Of a stretch of 64,000 nucleotides of DNA, positions 11,285 through 21,316 are shown one piece after another. Positions within the stretch are counted from its first letter, which is position 1. Each line of letters starts with the position of its first letter. The stretch covers positions 62,001 through 126,000 of the forward strand of contig NZ_PIPP01000006.1 in assembly GCF_003987345.1 (NCBI RefSeq), given 5' to 3'. A program made the translations under genes and the position numbers. Below the pieces are notes generated by a model, which was not told the origin of the DNA, ran no database searches, and saw only the letters and a program-made list of their open reading frames with translations. Source of the stretch: Aliidiomarina shirensis. GTDB taxonomy: Bacteria > Pseudomonadota > Gammaproteobacteria > Enterobacterales > Alteromonadaceae.

Positions 11285-11728
11285 ATGGAAACGTTTTTAG
11301 AAAGAGTTAGCCAAATTTTCGCATCCACCATGATTACTATGGAGCCGTATTTACCGCTTGTTGCTGGGGTAAGTATTGGCATGGTTCTGGCCTCAATGCT
11401 GATTATTCCATTTTTAATTATAAAAATGCCGGCTGATTATTTTATTGATAAACGGCGCAAGCGCAACTGGACGATACCGCGCATTATTCTTTATGTGCTG
11501 AGGAACGTTTTTGCATTGGTTTTATTCGTAGCGGGAGTGCTCATGCTCGTTTTACCAGGGCAGGGCCTACTTACGTTAATTATCGCCGCGGTAGTTTCTG
11601 ATTTTCCGGGGAAATTTGCTTTCGAACGTTGGTTGTTGCGGCAAAAAGGCGTGTTACGCAGTATTAATTGGATCCGTAAGCGTTATGATAAGCCAAACAT
11701 AGAGGTGCCGGAGGAATTGAAATATTAA
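11285..11728 (+). CDS. Small membrane protein of the PGPGW type
   Basis: This 147-residue protein has two hydrophobic hairpins (about 21-45 and 70-105). Between them is a basic loop, DKRRKRNW, and in the second hairpin a turn, LMLVLPGQGLLTLIIA, that resembles the PGPGW-type transmembrane family. Function of that family is unknown. It has a strong GAGGAG ribosome-binding site and lies 58 bases after the zinc-finger gene, so co-transcription is likely. Family assignment is from memory of the motif. Confidence 0.7.
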   Translation: METFLERVSQIFASTMITMEPYLPLVAGVSIGMVLASMLIIPFLIIKMPADYFIDKRRKRNWTIPRIILYVLRNVFALVLFVAGVLMLVLPGQGLLTLIIAAVVSDFPGKFAFERWLLRQKGVLRSINWIRKRYDKPNIEVPEELKY

Positions 11729-11774
11729 AGTTAGTACTTACTAACTTTAAGTGAGCCGCTATTACTCATCAAGG

Positions 11775-12032
11775 CTATTGTTCATCAATATAGCGAGCAA
11801 ATACCGATTGCCCCGTGGTGTTCAACCCATTTATCGACCAAGCCCCGGTTATTGGGTTCTGCAAAACTCGCCCCATCATCTGCATGATTTCGCCCGAATC
11901 GAAAGTAACCGTGATCTCACACATGTGATTGGCTTCTTTTTTAAAATTCGGAACAGCAACCGCCACGGGTTTTGGTTCGTTACCGGGCTTGCGCCTTTTG
12001 TGCCAACTGAGCTGGCGAATTTCGAAGGGCAT
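11775..12032 (-). CDS. Hypothetical 85-residue protein
   Basis: I do not recognise a family. The N-terminal third is basic and proline-rich. The C-terminal half (from MCEITVTFDSGEIM) alternates hydrophobic and polar residues like a small beta-rich domain and ends NGLNTTGQSVFARYIDEQ. A second start at Met37 would leave only this compact part. It is convergent with the PGPGW gene and 67 bases downstream of the symporter gene. An antisense frame covers the same bases, but this strand reads more like protein. Confidence 0.5.
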   Translation of the reverse strand: MPFEIRQLSWHKRRKPGNEPKPVAVAVPNFKKEANHMCEITVTFDSGEIMQMMGRVLQNPITGAWSINGLNTTGQSVFARYIDEQ

Positions 12033-12060
12033 GGTAGGTGCCTTTTGTATCTAATCAATG

Positions 12061-12093
12061 AAACGCGGAGCGTGAATCACACACTCCGCGTTT
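12061..12093 (-). terminator. Hairpin after the symporter gene
   Basis: A perfect ten-pair stem AAACGCGGAG / CTCCGCGTTT, with extra pairing in the loop, follows the end of the symporter gene at 12100. The T-run on the minus strand is short (TTTCATT), so termination may be weak. Confidence 0.5.
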
Positions 12094-12099
12094 ATTACT

Positions 12100-13263
12100 T
12101 TAAGCGCCTTCGTTATTCGCGCTTTTGTTCGCATCATCAACAAAGAGCGCTATTGCGCCATCGCCGGTAACGTTACACGCCGTGCCGAAGCTATCTTGTG
12201 CCATGTACAGTGCAATCATCAACGCAATTGCTGTTTCGCCAAACCCAAGCATAGAACCAAGCAGGCCAACAGCCGACATGACCGCACCACCGGGTACGCC
12301 CGGGGCCGCCAACATTACGATACCGAGCATCAAAATGAACGGTAATATCGTTATAAATGAAGGGATTGCTAACGAACCGTGCAATACCATCACCGCAACG
12401 GTGCAGCTTACGATGGTAATGGTAGAACCGGCCAAATGTGTAGTGGCGCATAGCGGCACGGTGAAATTGGCTACATCATCGTCAACGTTGTTGTTTTTCG
12501 CACATTGCAACGTTACCGGAATAGTAGCGGCACTCGACATGGTACCAAGCGCAGTGAAATAGGCCGGCAGCATGTTTTTAATGAGCTTTATTGGCGAAGC
12601 GCCAGCTTTAATGCCCGCGAGCACAAACATGGTTACGATATAAAGCCAATGAAGCGCCACAGCAAGAATTAGAATCACACCGAATGTTCTCAGGGTTTCA
12701 AATACTGTTCCGGCCGCAGCCATTTCGGCGAATACACCAGCGATGTAGATAGGTAGAAATGGAATAATTATTTTTACCAGCAGCAATTCAATAATATCGC
12801 GGCCCTGATCGGATAACGATTTCAGGGTTTTTGCACCCGTTGCGGCAATGCCCAAGCCCAAAATAAAGGCTAAGGTAAGCGCTGTCATGACACTAAACAC
12901 CGGCGGGATATCCAGCGTGATAAAGGGTTCAAGAACTACTCCAGTAATACCGGCAACGTCGGTGTTTTCGGTTGCTAACATAGGTACTACTAATGTTGCC
13001 GCGAAAAATGCTACAACACCGGCGATTATCGTGGATAAGTAAGCAATTATTAGCGTTCTACCGAGTAAGCGCCCAGAGTTATTGGGTAGGCTTGCGATAC
13101 CGCTGGTAATAAAAAATAAGATTAATAAAGGAATAGTGAAGAAAAGTAGCTGACCAAACATTACTTTCACAGTAAGCAATAGTTGGGTAAACCAATGCGG
13201 TGCATATAGCCCAATAAAGCTACCAACCACAATACCAGCGATTAATTTAAAGATGAGGCCCAT
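12100..13263 (-). CDS. Dicarboxylate/amino acid:cation symporter
   Basis: The 387-residue protein is a member of the DAACS (GltP/DctA) family. It has the N-terminal helices GLIFKLIAGIVVGSFIGL, the serine-rich SSAATIPVT hairpin, and the substrate-site segments PLCATTHLAGS and PGVPGGAVMSAVG near the C-terminus. It would import acidic amino acids or C4-dicarboxylates with sodium or protons. The NMDGT sodium motif of classical glutamate carriers is replaced (VTGDGAIA), so the substrate may differ. It is transcribed alone. Confidence 0.87.
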   Translation of the reverse strand: MGLIFKLIAGIVVGSFIGLYAPHWFTQLLLTVKVMFGQLLFFTIPLLILFFITSGIASLPNNSGRLLGRTLIIAYLSTIIAGVVAFFAATLVVPMLATENTDVAGITGVVLEPFITLDIPPVFSVMTALTLAFILGLGIAATGAKTLKSLSDQGRDIIELLLVKIIIPFLPIYIAGVFAEMAAAGTVFETLRTFGVILILAVALHWLYIVTMFVLAGIKAGASPIKLIKNMLPAYFTALGTMSSAATIPVTLQCAKNNNVDDDVANFTVPLCATTHLAGSTITIVSCTVAVMVLHGSLAIPSFITILPFILMLGIVMLAAPGVPGGAVMSAVGLLGSMLGFGETAIALMIALYMAQDSFGTACNVTGDGAIALFVDDANKSANNEGA

Positions 13264-13415
13264 AATCTATTCTCATTGTTGTTTTTAGTGGTGCGCCAAG
13301 GCGCTTGTTTATTTTATGCGGATACTTTAACGCGAGCTGAAGCATAGCACAAAGAGAAACACATAGAGGTTGGTGCAGCGAATGGTGTATTGCGGTGAAT
13401 AGTTCCTCGAAAAAA

Positions 13416-14300
13416 TCAGCGCACCCGATGCTGAACTAAAGATTCCGCGATAAAACGTGAGCCAGCATTGATACCCTGGTTGTATCCCATATTCAACGAA
13501 TCAAGATCCATGGTGAAACGGCTCACCGGAAAGTTAGATGGTGGCGCGATAATATTGAGTTGCAGATCTTCAGGTGGTTTGGCAATGAAATCGAGCGCTC
13601 GGTTATATTGATCGTTTCGAGCGGTAACCGCCGCAAAGAGTGCTGGGTGATCGGCAAACAGAGGCTTCAGTAGATTTGGAAAACGCGCCGGCTTCTTTTT
13701 AAAGCCCAAGGGCTGGGATAACAAAACGGTGATAATGCGTGCGCCTTGCTCGTAGGCGCGAATAACAGGAATAGAATCGGCTAAGCCGCCATCGGTCATG
13801 GGCTCTTCATCTATCGGCGGAAACTCCCGAAATACTACAGGCATCGCACATGAGGCCGGAAAGAGATCATTCATATTGGTTTCGTTTACCAAGTAATAAC
13901 AAGCTTTGCCGGAAACAATACTGGTGGTCACCACGGTAAGTGGAATTTTACGTTCAAGAAATTGAGGAATATTCAACGGCTGTTCCTCAAACGAGGTATG
14001 CCAAAGCCAACTCACATCGCAAAAGTGCCCGCCCTTTAGGTAGCGGCGAATATTCATGAATTCTTCGCGGCGAGCGTAATCGGTAATTACCTTATATGAA
14101 CGTTTATGATTACCCGCAAGATAACCGATGAGATTCGTTGAGCCTGCGGAAACGCCAATAGCCGAATCAAAGGGATAGAAATTTTCTGCAATAAAAGCAT
14201 CAAGCACGCCAGCTGCAAAAATGCCACGCATCGCACCACCTTCAACTACAAGGGTGTGATGTTCTGAATCGTTAACTGCATCAAAACTCTTATGTTGCAT
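13416..14300 (-). CDS. Patatin-like phospholipase
   Basis: The 294-residue protein has the patatin catalytic dyad. The oxyanion loop VEGGAMRGIFAAGVLDAF (starting near 19), the nucleophile elbow GVSAGS (about 48-53) and the aspartate in DGGLADSIP (about 170) are all present. It is likely a cytoplasmic acyl hydrolase of the YjjU/RssA type. It begins 3 bases after the mnmE stop, so it is probably translated from the same mRNA; no functional tie to tRNA modification is known to me. Confidence 0.9.
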   Translation of the reverse strand: MQHKSFDAVNDSEHHTLVVEGGAMRGIFAAGVLDAFIAENFYPFDSAIGVSAGSTNLIGYLAGNHKRSYKVITDYARREEFMNIRRYLKGGHFCDVSWLWHTSFEEQPLNIPQFLERKIPLTVVTTSIVSGKACYYLVNETNMNDLFPASCAMPVVFREFPPIDEEPMTDGGLADSIPVIRAYEQGARIITVLLSQPLGFKKKPARFPNLLKPLFADHPALFAAVTARNDQYNRALDFIAKPPEDLQLNIIAPPSNFPVSRFTMDLDSLNMGYNQGINAGSRFIAESLVQHRVR

Positions 14301-14303
14301 TCG

Positions 14304-15725
14304 CTATTTCCCAATACAAAAACTACTAAATATCTTGCCGAGTAAATCATCGGAGGTGAATGCGCCGGTGATTTCGTTTAGGTGGTGTTGCACTAGGCGG
14401 AGCTCTTCAGCTAACAGCTCACCTGCTTGGTAAACTTCGAGTTGCTCTTGGCCGGAAAGTAGGTGCGTTTTCGCTCGGGCGATAGCTTCGAGGTGGCGGC
14501 GGCGTGCCATAAAGCCGCCTTCCATGTTTTCGTTGAAGCCCATGCACGATTTTAAATGTTCGCGCAGAAATTCAATGCCTTCGCCTGTAGAGGCGCATAG
14601 CGAAACAACGGGAATGCCGTTGATCTCGCGAAAACCTGGCTGCTCGGCGGTTAAATCAACCTTGTTGCGGATCACGCTGAAGGGTAGATTTTCCGGCAGC
14701 CGAGCAAAGAATTCGGGCCAAATATCATCGGGGTGCACGGCATCGGTTTCGGTGCTATCCACCATAAATAATACGCGATCGGCTTGCTCTATTTCGGCCC
14801 ACGCGCGCTCGATACCTATTTGTTCTACTTTGTCGGGGCTTTCGCGTAGGCCGGCGGTATCAATAATATGTAACGGCATGCCATCGATTTGAATATGCTC
14901 GCGCAGAACATCGCGTGTGGTGCCAGCGATATCAGTAACTATCGCCGATTCACGGCCCGCGAGCTCGTTCAATAAACTCGATTTCCCAGCATTTGGGCGG
15001 CCAGCAATGACCACGCGCATACCTTCGCGTAATAACGAGCCTTGCTTAGCCTGAGTTTCAACTTTGGCCAGTGAAGTAATGATTTCATTCAAATCGCCCG
15101 CTACTTTGCCATCGCTAAGAAAATCTACTTCCTCTTCCGGAAAATCAATCGCGGCCTCTACATACATGCGCAGGTGAATAACCGCATCTACCAGTTGGTC
15201 GATTTTGTGCGAGAATTCGCCCTGTAAGCTCTGTAGCGCCATTCGTGCAGCTTGTTCCGAGGTAGTATCGATTAAATCAGCAATCGCCTCTGCTTGCGCT
15301 AAATCGAGCTTGTCGTTCATAAAAGCGCGTTCGCTAAATTCACCTGGGCGCGCCAAGCGTGCTTTATCGGTGGCAAGAATGGCTTTGATTAGCATATCGA
15401 TAACCACCGGCCCGCCGTGGCCTTGCAGTTCCAGGATATCTTCGCCGGTAAATGAATTCGGCCCTTGGAAAAACAGCGCTATGCCTTGGTCGAGTAGTTC
15501 GCCGGCGGTGTTCTTAAATGCGGTGTAATCGGCATACCGTGCTTTTGGGCAATGGCCAAGAATGATTTGCGCTATATCTTTTGCTGCCGGGCCGCTTACC
15601 CGCACAATACCTACGCCGCCTTTGCCCGGCGGCGTGGCTTGGGCAACGATGGTATCGGTATCATGGTTCAATGTTGCTTCGGCAAGGTTATTGCTGGCGC
15701 TGGTATCTAAAGCCGAATGGGTCAT
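14304..15725 (-). CDS. mnmE: tRNA modification GTPase MnmE
   Basis: The 473-residue protein has an N-terminal folate-binding domain ([20 protein letters not shown] from about 24) and a G domain with G1 GRPNAGKSS at 242, DIAGTTRD and DTAGLRE. The C-terminal cysteine motif FCIGK is intact. With MnmG it modifies wobble uridine-34. The first ~23 residues extend beyond the E. coli start and contain no alternative ATG, so the exact start is uncertain. It is separated from mnmG by an 8-gene block and oriC. Confidence 0.97.
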   Translation of the reverse strand: MTHSALDTSASNNLAEATLNHDTDTIVAQATPPGKGGVGIVRVSGPAAKDIAQIILGHCPKARYADYTAFKNTAGELLDQGIALFFQGPNSFTGEDILELQGHGGPVVIDMLIKAILATDKARLARPGEFSERAFMNDKLDLAQAEAIADLIDTTSEQAARMALQSLQGEFSHKIDQLVDAVIHLRMYVEAAIDFPEEEVDFLSDGKVAGDLNEIITSLAKVETQAKQGSLLREGMRVVIAGRPNAGKSSLLNELAGRESAIVTDIAGTTRDVLREHIQIDGMPLHIIDTAGLRESPDKVEQIGIERAWAEIEQADRVLFMVDSTETDAVHPDDIWPEFFARLPENLPFSVIRNKVDLTAEQPGFREINGIPVVSLCASTGEGIEFLREHLKSCMGFNENMEGGFMARRRHLEAIARAKTHLLSGQEQLEVYQAGELLAEELRLVQHHLNEITGAFTSDDLLGKIFSSFCIGK

Positions 15726-15843
15726 GTTAGCCTCGAACAGGTAAAAGCAGAACGTATGGGCATATAATAGAGCAAAAAGCCGATAAAATCAGAGTATTCA
15801 TTTAAGCCTAAACTTAAGCCTAAACGCACTCTTATCCTAATAA

Positions 15844-15881
15844 AAAACCACCATGGCTGGTAGCAGCGGCATGGTGGTTTT
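15844..15881 (-). terminator. Terminator of the rpmH-rnpA-yidD-yidC operon
   Basis: A perfect twelve-pair stem AAAACCACCATG / CATGGTGGTTTT with a 14-base loop lies just past the yidC stop on the minus strand, with a flanking T-run. The symmetrical A/T flanks would let it work in both directions. Confidence 0.85.
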
Positions 15882-15917
15882 TAAGCGCCTTTAAAAGACG
15901 CTTTGCTATCGAATTAA

Positions 15918-17588
15918 TTAACGAGCTTTTACTTTACTCTTCTTTTCATCTTGTTTTTCAATTTGGCGGTAAATCCATGTCATTTGCGTAATTGAAATCA
16001 AGTTACTCACTAACCAGTAAAGCACTAGGCCGGCAGGGAAGAACAGGAAGAACACCGTAAAGATAATCGGCATAAACTGTAAAATCTTCTGCTGCATCGG
16101 GTCGGTTACTGGGGTTGGCTGCAAACGTTGCATCAACCACATGCTTCCACCCATTAATAGAGGCAAGATAAAGTATGGGTCGCGGCTGGATAAATCGTTA
16201 ATCCACAGCATGAAATCAGCATGGCGAATTTCTGGGCTTTCTAACAACACCCAGTAAAGCGCTAGGAAGATCGGTAATTGCAGCAACATCGGCAAACAAC
16301 CACCAAGAGGGTTTACTTTTTCCTCTTTGTACATCTTCATCATGGCTGCCGACATCTTCTGCCGATCATCACCTAAACGCTCGCGCATTTCTTTCATTTT
16401 CGGCGCAATTTTCCGCATTTTTGCCATGGAAACGTATTGCGCTTTCGTGAGCGGGTAGAGTAGTGATTTAATAATCACTGTTACCAAGATAATGGCTAAG
16501 CCCCAGTTAATAACAATGCTTTGCAGCAATGAAAGTAACCAATAGATAGGCTGTGCTAACCACCATAAAAAGCCGTAATCAACGGTTAGGTTAAGGTGTT
16601 CTGCAAGTTCTTTTAACCGCGCCTGATTTTTCGGGCCCATATAAAGCGAACTGCTAAGCTCAAGCGTTTCACCTGGCGCAACAGTGTGCGCTGGGCCGAT
16701 AAAGCCAATCATGCCTTCGCCAAGCGCATTATTGTTGGTGTAAAGGCGGTTTGTAGCTTCTTGATCCGGAACCCAAGCAGTTACAAAGTAATGCTCGAGC
16801 ATCGCCACCCAACCGGCAGGAGTATTGTTGCTTAATGCATTATCTTGGATATCGCTAAAGCTATATTTTTTATACCGATTGCTTTCAGCAGAATATGCTG
16901 CACCACGGTAAGTAGGCATAAACATACTATCGCGGCCGCCATCTAGCATGGTTTGCTTAAGCTGGCCGTACATGCTCATGGTTTTTGCACGATCGCTGTT
17001 GTTCGCTACGCGATAATCAACGTTGATGGCATAATCGCTACGAACAAAGGTGTAGGTTTTCGTAACCTCGGTACCATCTTCTTGCTGGTATACCAATGGC
17101 ACTTCTAGCGTATCGCCATTCATTTCATAGCTGCGCTGTTGCGCGCTATAAACTGGGCGAGAATCTGCGCTATCAACCCCATCCGGGCCAATCAAACCAC
17201 TTTGCGCGATGTGTAAATTACCTGGGCGCTGATAAAGAATGGTATAGCGAGCTTCTTCGCCTAGTGTTTCAGCGTGTTGAAGGAGCTCTGATTTGATTAA
17301 ATCACCACCGCGTAAACTGATTTCTACCCGCAATACATCGGTAGATACCGTAATAGTATCGCCTTCAATGGCGGTAGTTTCAGTTGTAGGTGAATCGTTG
17401 TTGTTGCTAGCTACAGGAATATCACCTGTTGCTTGCGGTACATCATTATTAGCGGCGGGCTCAGCTACCTGTGGAGCGGTAGTAGGATCGATACCTGGGG
17501 TGTTGCCACCTTTGTGTTGCCATTGTTGGAACATTAAAAATGATAGAACCAAAAGGGCAATAACCAGAATTGTACGTTGCGAATCCAT
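15918..17588 (-). CDS. yidC: Membrane protein insertase YidC
   Basis: The 556-residue protein has an N-terminal membrane anchor (about 5-22), a large periplasmic beta domain (about 60-340), and the C-terminal insertase core with YPLTKAQYVSMAKMRKIAPK and NPLGGCLPMLLQLPIFLALYW. The conserved groove arginine lies in the first core helix region. It inserts small inner-membrane proteins such as the F0 c subunit encoded in this window. It follows yidD by 2 bases. Confidence 0.97.
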   Translation of the reverse strand: MDSQRTILVIALLVLSFLMFQQWQHKGGNTPGIDPTTAPQVAEPAANNDVPQATGDIPVASNNNDSPTTETTAIEGDTITVSTDVLRVEISLRGGDLIKSELLQHAETLGEEARYTILYQRPGNLHIAQSGLIGPDGVDSADSRPVYSAQQRSYEMNGDTLEVPLVYQQEDGTEVTKTYTFVRSDYAINVDYRVANNSDRAKTMSMYGQLKQTMLDGGRDSMFMPTYRGAAYSAESNRYKKYSFSDIQDNALSNNTPAGWVAMLEHYFVTAWVPDQEATNRLYTNNNALGEGMIGFIGPAHTVAPGETLELSSSLYMGPKNQARLKELAEHLNLTVDYGFLWWLAQPIYWLLSLLQSIVINWGLAIILVTVIIKSLLYPLTKAQYVSMAKMRKIAPKMKEMRERLGDDRQKMSAAMMKMYKEEKVNPLGGCLPMLLQLPIFLALYWVLLESPEIRHADFMLWINDLSSRDPYFILPLLMGGSMWLMQRLQPTPVTDPMQQKILQFMPIIFTVFFLFFPAGLVLYWLVSNLISITQMTWIYRQIEKQDEKKSKVKAR

Positions 17589-17590
17589 AG

Positions 17591-17881
17591 TTACTTCTTC
17601 TCTCGTTGCGTTTCTTGGTGTTCGGTATCGCTTTGCGAACCGGGAACCGGATCAAAACCACCGGGATTCCCCGGATGACACTTACTAATTCGTTTTATGG
17701 CAAGCCAACTGCCTTTACCTACACCGTGAAGCTTAAGCGCATCTTTGGTGTACTCCGAGCAAGTTGGGTAAAACCGGCAACGCGGGCCTAACAGCGGGCT
17801 TATCACCAACTGGTAAACTCGAATCAATGCTACCATTACTTTAATAAGTATTGATTGCAGCGCTTGCCTAATTTTCGCCAT
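17591..17881 (-). CDS. yidD: Membrane protein insertion efficiency factor YidD
   Basis: The DUF37/YidD core is intact: [20 protein letters not shown], then the C-terminal [12 protein letters not shown]. The frame overlaps rnpA by 46 bases. An internal start at Met15 would shorten the protein to about 82 residues, closer to the family norm of 70-85. YidD assists YidC-dependent insertion at the inner membrane. Confidence 0.93.
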   Translation of the reverse strand: MAKIRQALQSILIKVMVALIRVYQLVISPLLGPRCRFYPTCSEYTKDALKLHGVGKGSWLAIKRISKCHPGNPGGFDPVPGSQSDTEHQETQREKK

Positions 17882-18207
17882 AAATAATCCAATAACTCTC
17901 TGAGGGCTTGGTTATCTAATTTCATCACCCCAGGTTTTGCGATGACGATAATATCAAAGCCCGGCAGTTTATGCTGCTTTAAACGGTAAGTTTCACGAAT
18001 GATTCTTTTTATGCGGTTACGATCAACGGCGCGCTTAGCATTTTTTTTGCTAACAGTAACACCCATACGCGGATGTTCCCGTTGATTAGGCTTGGCAAGA
18101 AACGTGAATTCGTTACTTACAGCTTTAACAGGAGGATTATTGAAGACGTTTTGAAAGTCTGCGGGAGTTAACAGACGTAACTCCCGAGGGTATGTATACC
18201 GACTCAC
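17836..18207 (-). CDS. rnpA: Ribonuclease P protein component
   Basis: The 123-residue basic protein carries the RNR signature [17 protein letters not shown] and the N-terminal [11 protein letters not shown]. It binds the RNase P RNA for 5' tRNA maturation. It lies between rpmH and yidD; the RNase P RNA gene is not in this window. Confidence 0.96.
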   Translation of the reverse strand: MSRYTYPRELRLLTPADFQNVFNNPPVKAVSNEFTFLAKPNQREHPRMGVTVSKKNAKRAVDRNRIKRIIRETYRLKQHKLPGFDIIVIAKPGVMKLDNQALRELLDYLWRKLGKRCNQYLLK

Positions 18208-18243
18208 TCAGCAACCTGAGCTTTGCTTAACGAAGCGATTCGA

Positions 18244-18405
<162 letters not shown>

Positions 18406-18420
18406 TCAAAATGAGCGCGG

Positions 18421-18449
18421 ATTCTACCCATAAAAAGGATCGCTGTCAA
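18421..18449 (-). promoter_or_regulatory. rpmH promoter
   Basis: On the minus strand: -35 TTGACA (18444-18449), 17-base spacer, -10 TAGAAT (18421-18426). This is a near-consensus sigma-70 promoter, as expected for a ribosomal protein operon. Confidence 0.85.
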
Positions 18450-18470
18450 ATATAAATGGTAAAAAAGGCC

Positions 18471-18479
18471 TGTGGATAA
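18471..18479 (-). promoter_or_regulatory. DnaA box upstream of rpmH/dnaA
   Basis: TTATCCACA reads perfectly on the minus strand, 21 bases upstream of the rpmH -35 element. In E. coli a DnaA box in the dnaA promoter mediates autoregulation. This one could act on rpmH, dnaA or both; that is inference. Confidence 0.6.
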
Positions 18480-18697
18480 CTTTACATTTTCGGGGCCAAA
18501 ATACTGGCGTACTACAGGTATTTTACGTAGAATGAAGAGTCGGGTTTAAGGTCGTCTGGAAGAGCGATCGGGCCATTGATCTATAGTAGGATCAGCGCAT
18601 CATTCATGATCATAATTGGTGTGCTCGAGTAACGCGTTTCCCGCGTACGAATAATAAGAACTAATTCAATAAAATACAGGAGTAGATGGGGTGATCT

Positions 18698-20158
18698 GTG
18701 AGTAATTCACTGTGGAACGATTGCGCGGCGCGTTTGCAAAACGAGCTGCCTGCACAACAGTTCAACACCTGGATTCGCCCATTGCAGGCTGATCTAGAAC
18801 AGAACACGCTATTCTTGTATGCACCCAACACTTACGTAGTGGAGTGGGTAAAAGATAAATACTTAAAACAAATTATTACTTTTTTACGCAGTTCATCCGG
18901 AGAAAAAGCGCCTAATGTTGAATTGCGAGTGGGTGGTTCACGTAAACCTTCAGGAATGAAGGATGCGGCACCCGCTACGAGCATAAATGGTGAAAGTACA
19001 TCTGCAAGCCTTAGCTCGCCGCAAGATACCAATCGGCCGAATGAGAATTCAGCGGCAGCGAACGGCAATAGCAATGGACGTCAGCAATATACCCCGCAAG
19101 TATTAACGAACCCTATTGATCGCCCGATTTCCTTACAGCACAGTAATTTACAACCTACGTACACGTTCGATAACTTCGTGGAAGGCCGCTCGAATCAGTT
19201 AGCGCGTGCCGCAGCATCACAGGTAGCTGAAAACCCGGGTAAGGCCTACAACCCTTTGTTTATATACGGCGGTACAGGTTTAGGTAAAACCCACTTATTG
19301 CATTCGATTGGGAATGGCATTTTGGCAAATAAACCTGATGCGAAAGTGTTTTATTTGCGTGCCGAGCGCTTTGTGCAAGATATGGTATATGCCATGAAGC
19401 ACAATAAGATTGATAGCTTTAAAGAAAGCTATCGTAGCGTTGATGCACTGTTAATTGATGATGTGCAGTTTTTTGCTAAGAAAGACCACTTCCAAGATGA
19501 ATTTTTCCACACCTTTAATTGGCTTCTCGAAGGAAATCAACAGGTTATATTAACCAGCGATGTGTATCCGAAGGAAATTGAAGGGGTTGATGAGCGTTTG
19601 AAATCACGCTTTGGCTGGGGCTTAACCGTGGCCATTGAGCCACCAGAGTTGCCTACCCGCGTTGCCATTCTTGAACGTAAAGCGGAAGAGCGAAAAACGA
19701 AGCTACCGCATGAAGTGGCGTTTTTTATTGCCAAGCGTTTGCGTTCGAACGTACGTGAGCTTGAAGGCGCCCTGAATCGGGTGATTGCCAACGTAACGTT
19801 AACCGGCCGCGATATTACTATCGATTTTGTGAAAGAAGCGCTGCGCGATTTGATCGCGGCGCAAGAGCGCTTAGTTACTATTGATAATATTCAGCGCACA
19901 GTAGCTGAGTATTACAATATAAAGGTTTCGGATTTAACCTCAAAACGCCGTACACGTTCGGTAGCGAGGCCACGGCAGGTTGCAATGGCGTTAGCGAAAG
20001 AGTTAACTAGCCATAGTTTGCCGGAAATTGGTGATGCCTTTGGTGGCCGCGATCACACTACGGTGCTGCACGCATGCCGGAAGGTGAAAGAGCTAATTGA
20101 ATCGGATCATGAAATTCAAGAAGATTATCGCAACTTGAACCGAACGTTATCGGTTTGA
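18698..20158 (+). CDS. dnaA: Chromosomal replication initiator DnaA
   Basis: The 486-residue protein starts at GTG ([17 protein letters not shown]). Domain I covers about 1-85, a Ser/Asn-rich linker about 86-150, then the AAA+ domain with Walker A GGTGLGKT near 191 and Walker [10 protein letters not shown]. Domain IV carries the box-binding signature [16 protein letters not shown]. It initiates replication at the oriC found 11 kb away. The domain II linker is longer than in E. coli DnaA (467 residues). Confidence 0.98.
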   Translation: MSNSLWNDCAARLQNELPAQQFNTWIRPLQADLEQNTLFLYAPNTYVVEWVKDKYLKQIITFLRSSSGEKAPNVELRVGGSRKPSGMKDAAPATSINGESTSASLSSPQDTNRPNENSAAANGNSNGRQQYTPQVLTNPIDRPISLQHSNLQPTYTFDNFVEGRSNQLARAAASQVAENPGKAYNPLFIYGGTGLGKTHLLHSIGNGILANKPDAKVFYLRAERFVQDMVYAMKHNKIDSFKESYRSVDALLIDDVQFFAKKDHFQDEFFHTFNWLLEGNQQVILTSDVYPKEIEGVDERLKSRFGWGLTVAIEPPELPTRVAILERKAEERKTKLPHEVAFFIAKRLRSNVRELEGALNRVIANVTLTGRDITIDFVKEALRDLIAAQERLVTIDNIQRTVAEYYNIKVSDLTSKRRTRSVARPRQVAMALAKELTSHSLPEIGDAFGGRDHTTVLHACRKVKELIESDHEIQEDYRNLNRTLSV

Positions 20159-20198
20159 TGCTGCAGTTAACGAAATAATAATAAGGGGAGTTAGCCGC

Positions 20199-21299
20199 AT
20201 GAAATTCACTATTAGTCGTGATGCCTTGCTCAAGCCGTTACAGGTCGTTAGCGGAGCAGTAGAGCGCCGGAATACGTTGCCGATTTTGAGCAATGTGTTG
20301 ATTCAAGTTACCGAAGATAGCCTACGCATGACCGGAACTGATTTAGAAGTAGAATTAGTTTCTGAAATCGAACTAGAGGGCGCTACGCCTGGCGAAGTAA
20401 CGGTTCCCGCGAAAAAGCTATTAGATATCGTGCGTTCACTCACTGAAGGCGCAGATGTTAAGTTTGATGCCTCTGAAGATAAAGTTGTTGTGCGCGCATC
20501 GCGGAGCCGCTTTACCTTGAGTAGTTTGCCGGCAAGCGATTTTCCGAATATTGATGAATGGGAAAGCGAAATCCAAATTCAAATGGCGCAAGGCGATTTG
20601 AAAGATTTAATGGAAAAAACGCACTTCTCGATGGCGAACCAAGATGTTCGTTATTATTTGAACGGAATGTTGTTTGAAGTGAATGATGACGTATTGCGTA
20701 CGGTGGCTACCGATGGCCATCGTTTGGCGCTTTCGGCGGTTTCGTTAGAGCAAAGTGCGTTACCCCATAAACAAGTGATTGTGCCGCGTAAAGGTGTTTC
20801 TGAGCTTCTACGTTTGTTAGGGGATGACGATGCGCCGGTATCGCTTTCTTTGGGCCAGAATCATATTCGTGTAACTACCGGAAACATGACGTTTACCAGT
20901 AAGTTGTTAGATGGGCGTTTCCCTGATTATCGCCGGGTGTTACCACAAGGTGGTGATCGTATCGTAGTGGCGGATCGTGATTTGTTGCGCCAATCGTGTG
21001 TACGGGCTTCAATTTTATCGAACGAGAAGTTCCGCGGCGTTCGTATGGCGCTTTCGCCGAATGAAGTTGTGCTTACGGCGAACAACCCTGAGCAAGAGCA
21101 AGCGGAAGAGCGTTTGGAAGTTGATTACTCGGGTGAATCGTTTGAGATTGGATTTAACGTTACCTACTTACAAGATGTGCTTAACGCAATTCAAGGTGAG
21201 CAAGTGAAGCTCACGTTAAGCGATCCAAATAGTAGTGCCATTGTTGAAGATAACGCCGATGATGGCGCACTTTATGTTGTTATGCCAATGCGCCTGTAG
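20199..21299 (+). CDS. dnaN: DNA polymerase III sliding clamp (beta)
   Basis: The 366-residue length equals E. coli DnaN, with three repeated clamp domains and the C-terminal YVVMPMRL. It encircles DNA as a processivity factor. It is 40 bases downstream of dnaA with a GGGGAG ribosome-binding site, so probably co-transcribed. Confidence 0.98.
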   Translation: MKFTISRDALLKPLQVVSGAVERRNTLPILSNVLIQVTEDSLRMTGTDLEVELVSEIELEGATPGEVTVPAKKLLDIVRSLTEGADVKFDASEDKVVVRASRSRFTLSSLPASDFPNIDEWESEIQIQMAQGDLKDLMEKTHFSMANQDVRYYLNGMLFEVNDDVLRTVATDGHRLALSAVSLEQSALPHKQVIVPRKGVSELLRLLGDDDAPVSLSLGQNHIRVTTGNMTFTSKLLDGRFPDYRRVLPQGGDRIVVADRDLLRQSCVRASILSNEKFRGVRMALSPNEVVLTANNPEQEQAEERLEVDYSGESFEIGFNVTYLQDVLNAIQGEQVKLTLSDPNSSAIVEDNADDGALYVVMPMRL

Positions 21300-21316
21300 G
21301 GCGCGTTGCGAAATAT

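Noticed and set aside
11751-12170. 139-codon plus-strand frame
   Set aside because: It runs antisense to the 85-residue gene and into the symporter end; composition is unlike a folded protein.
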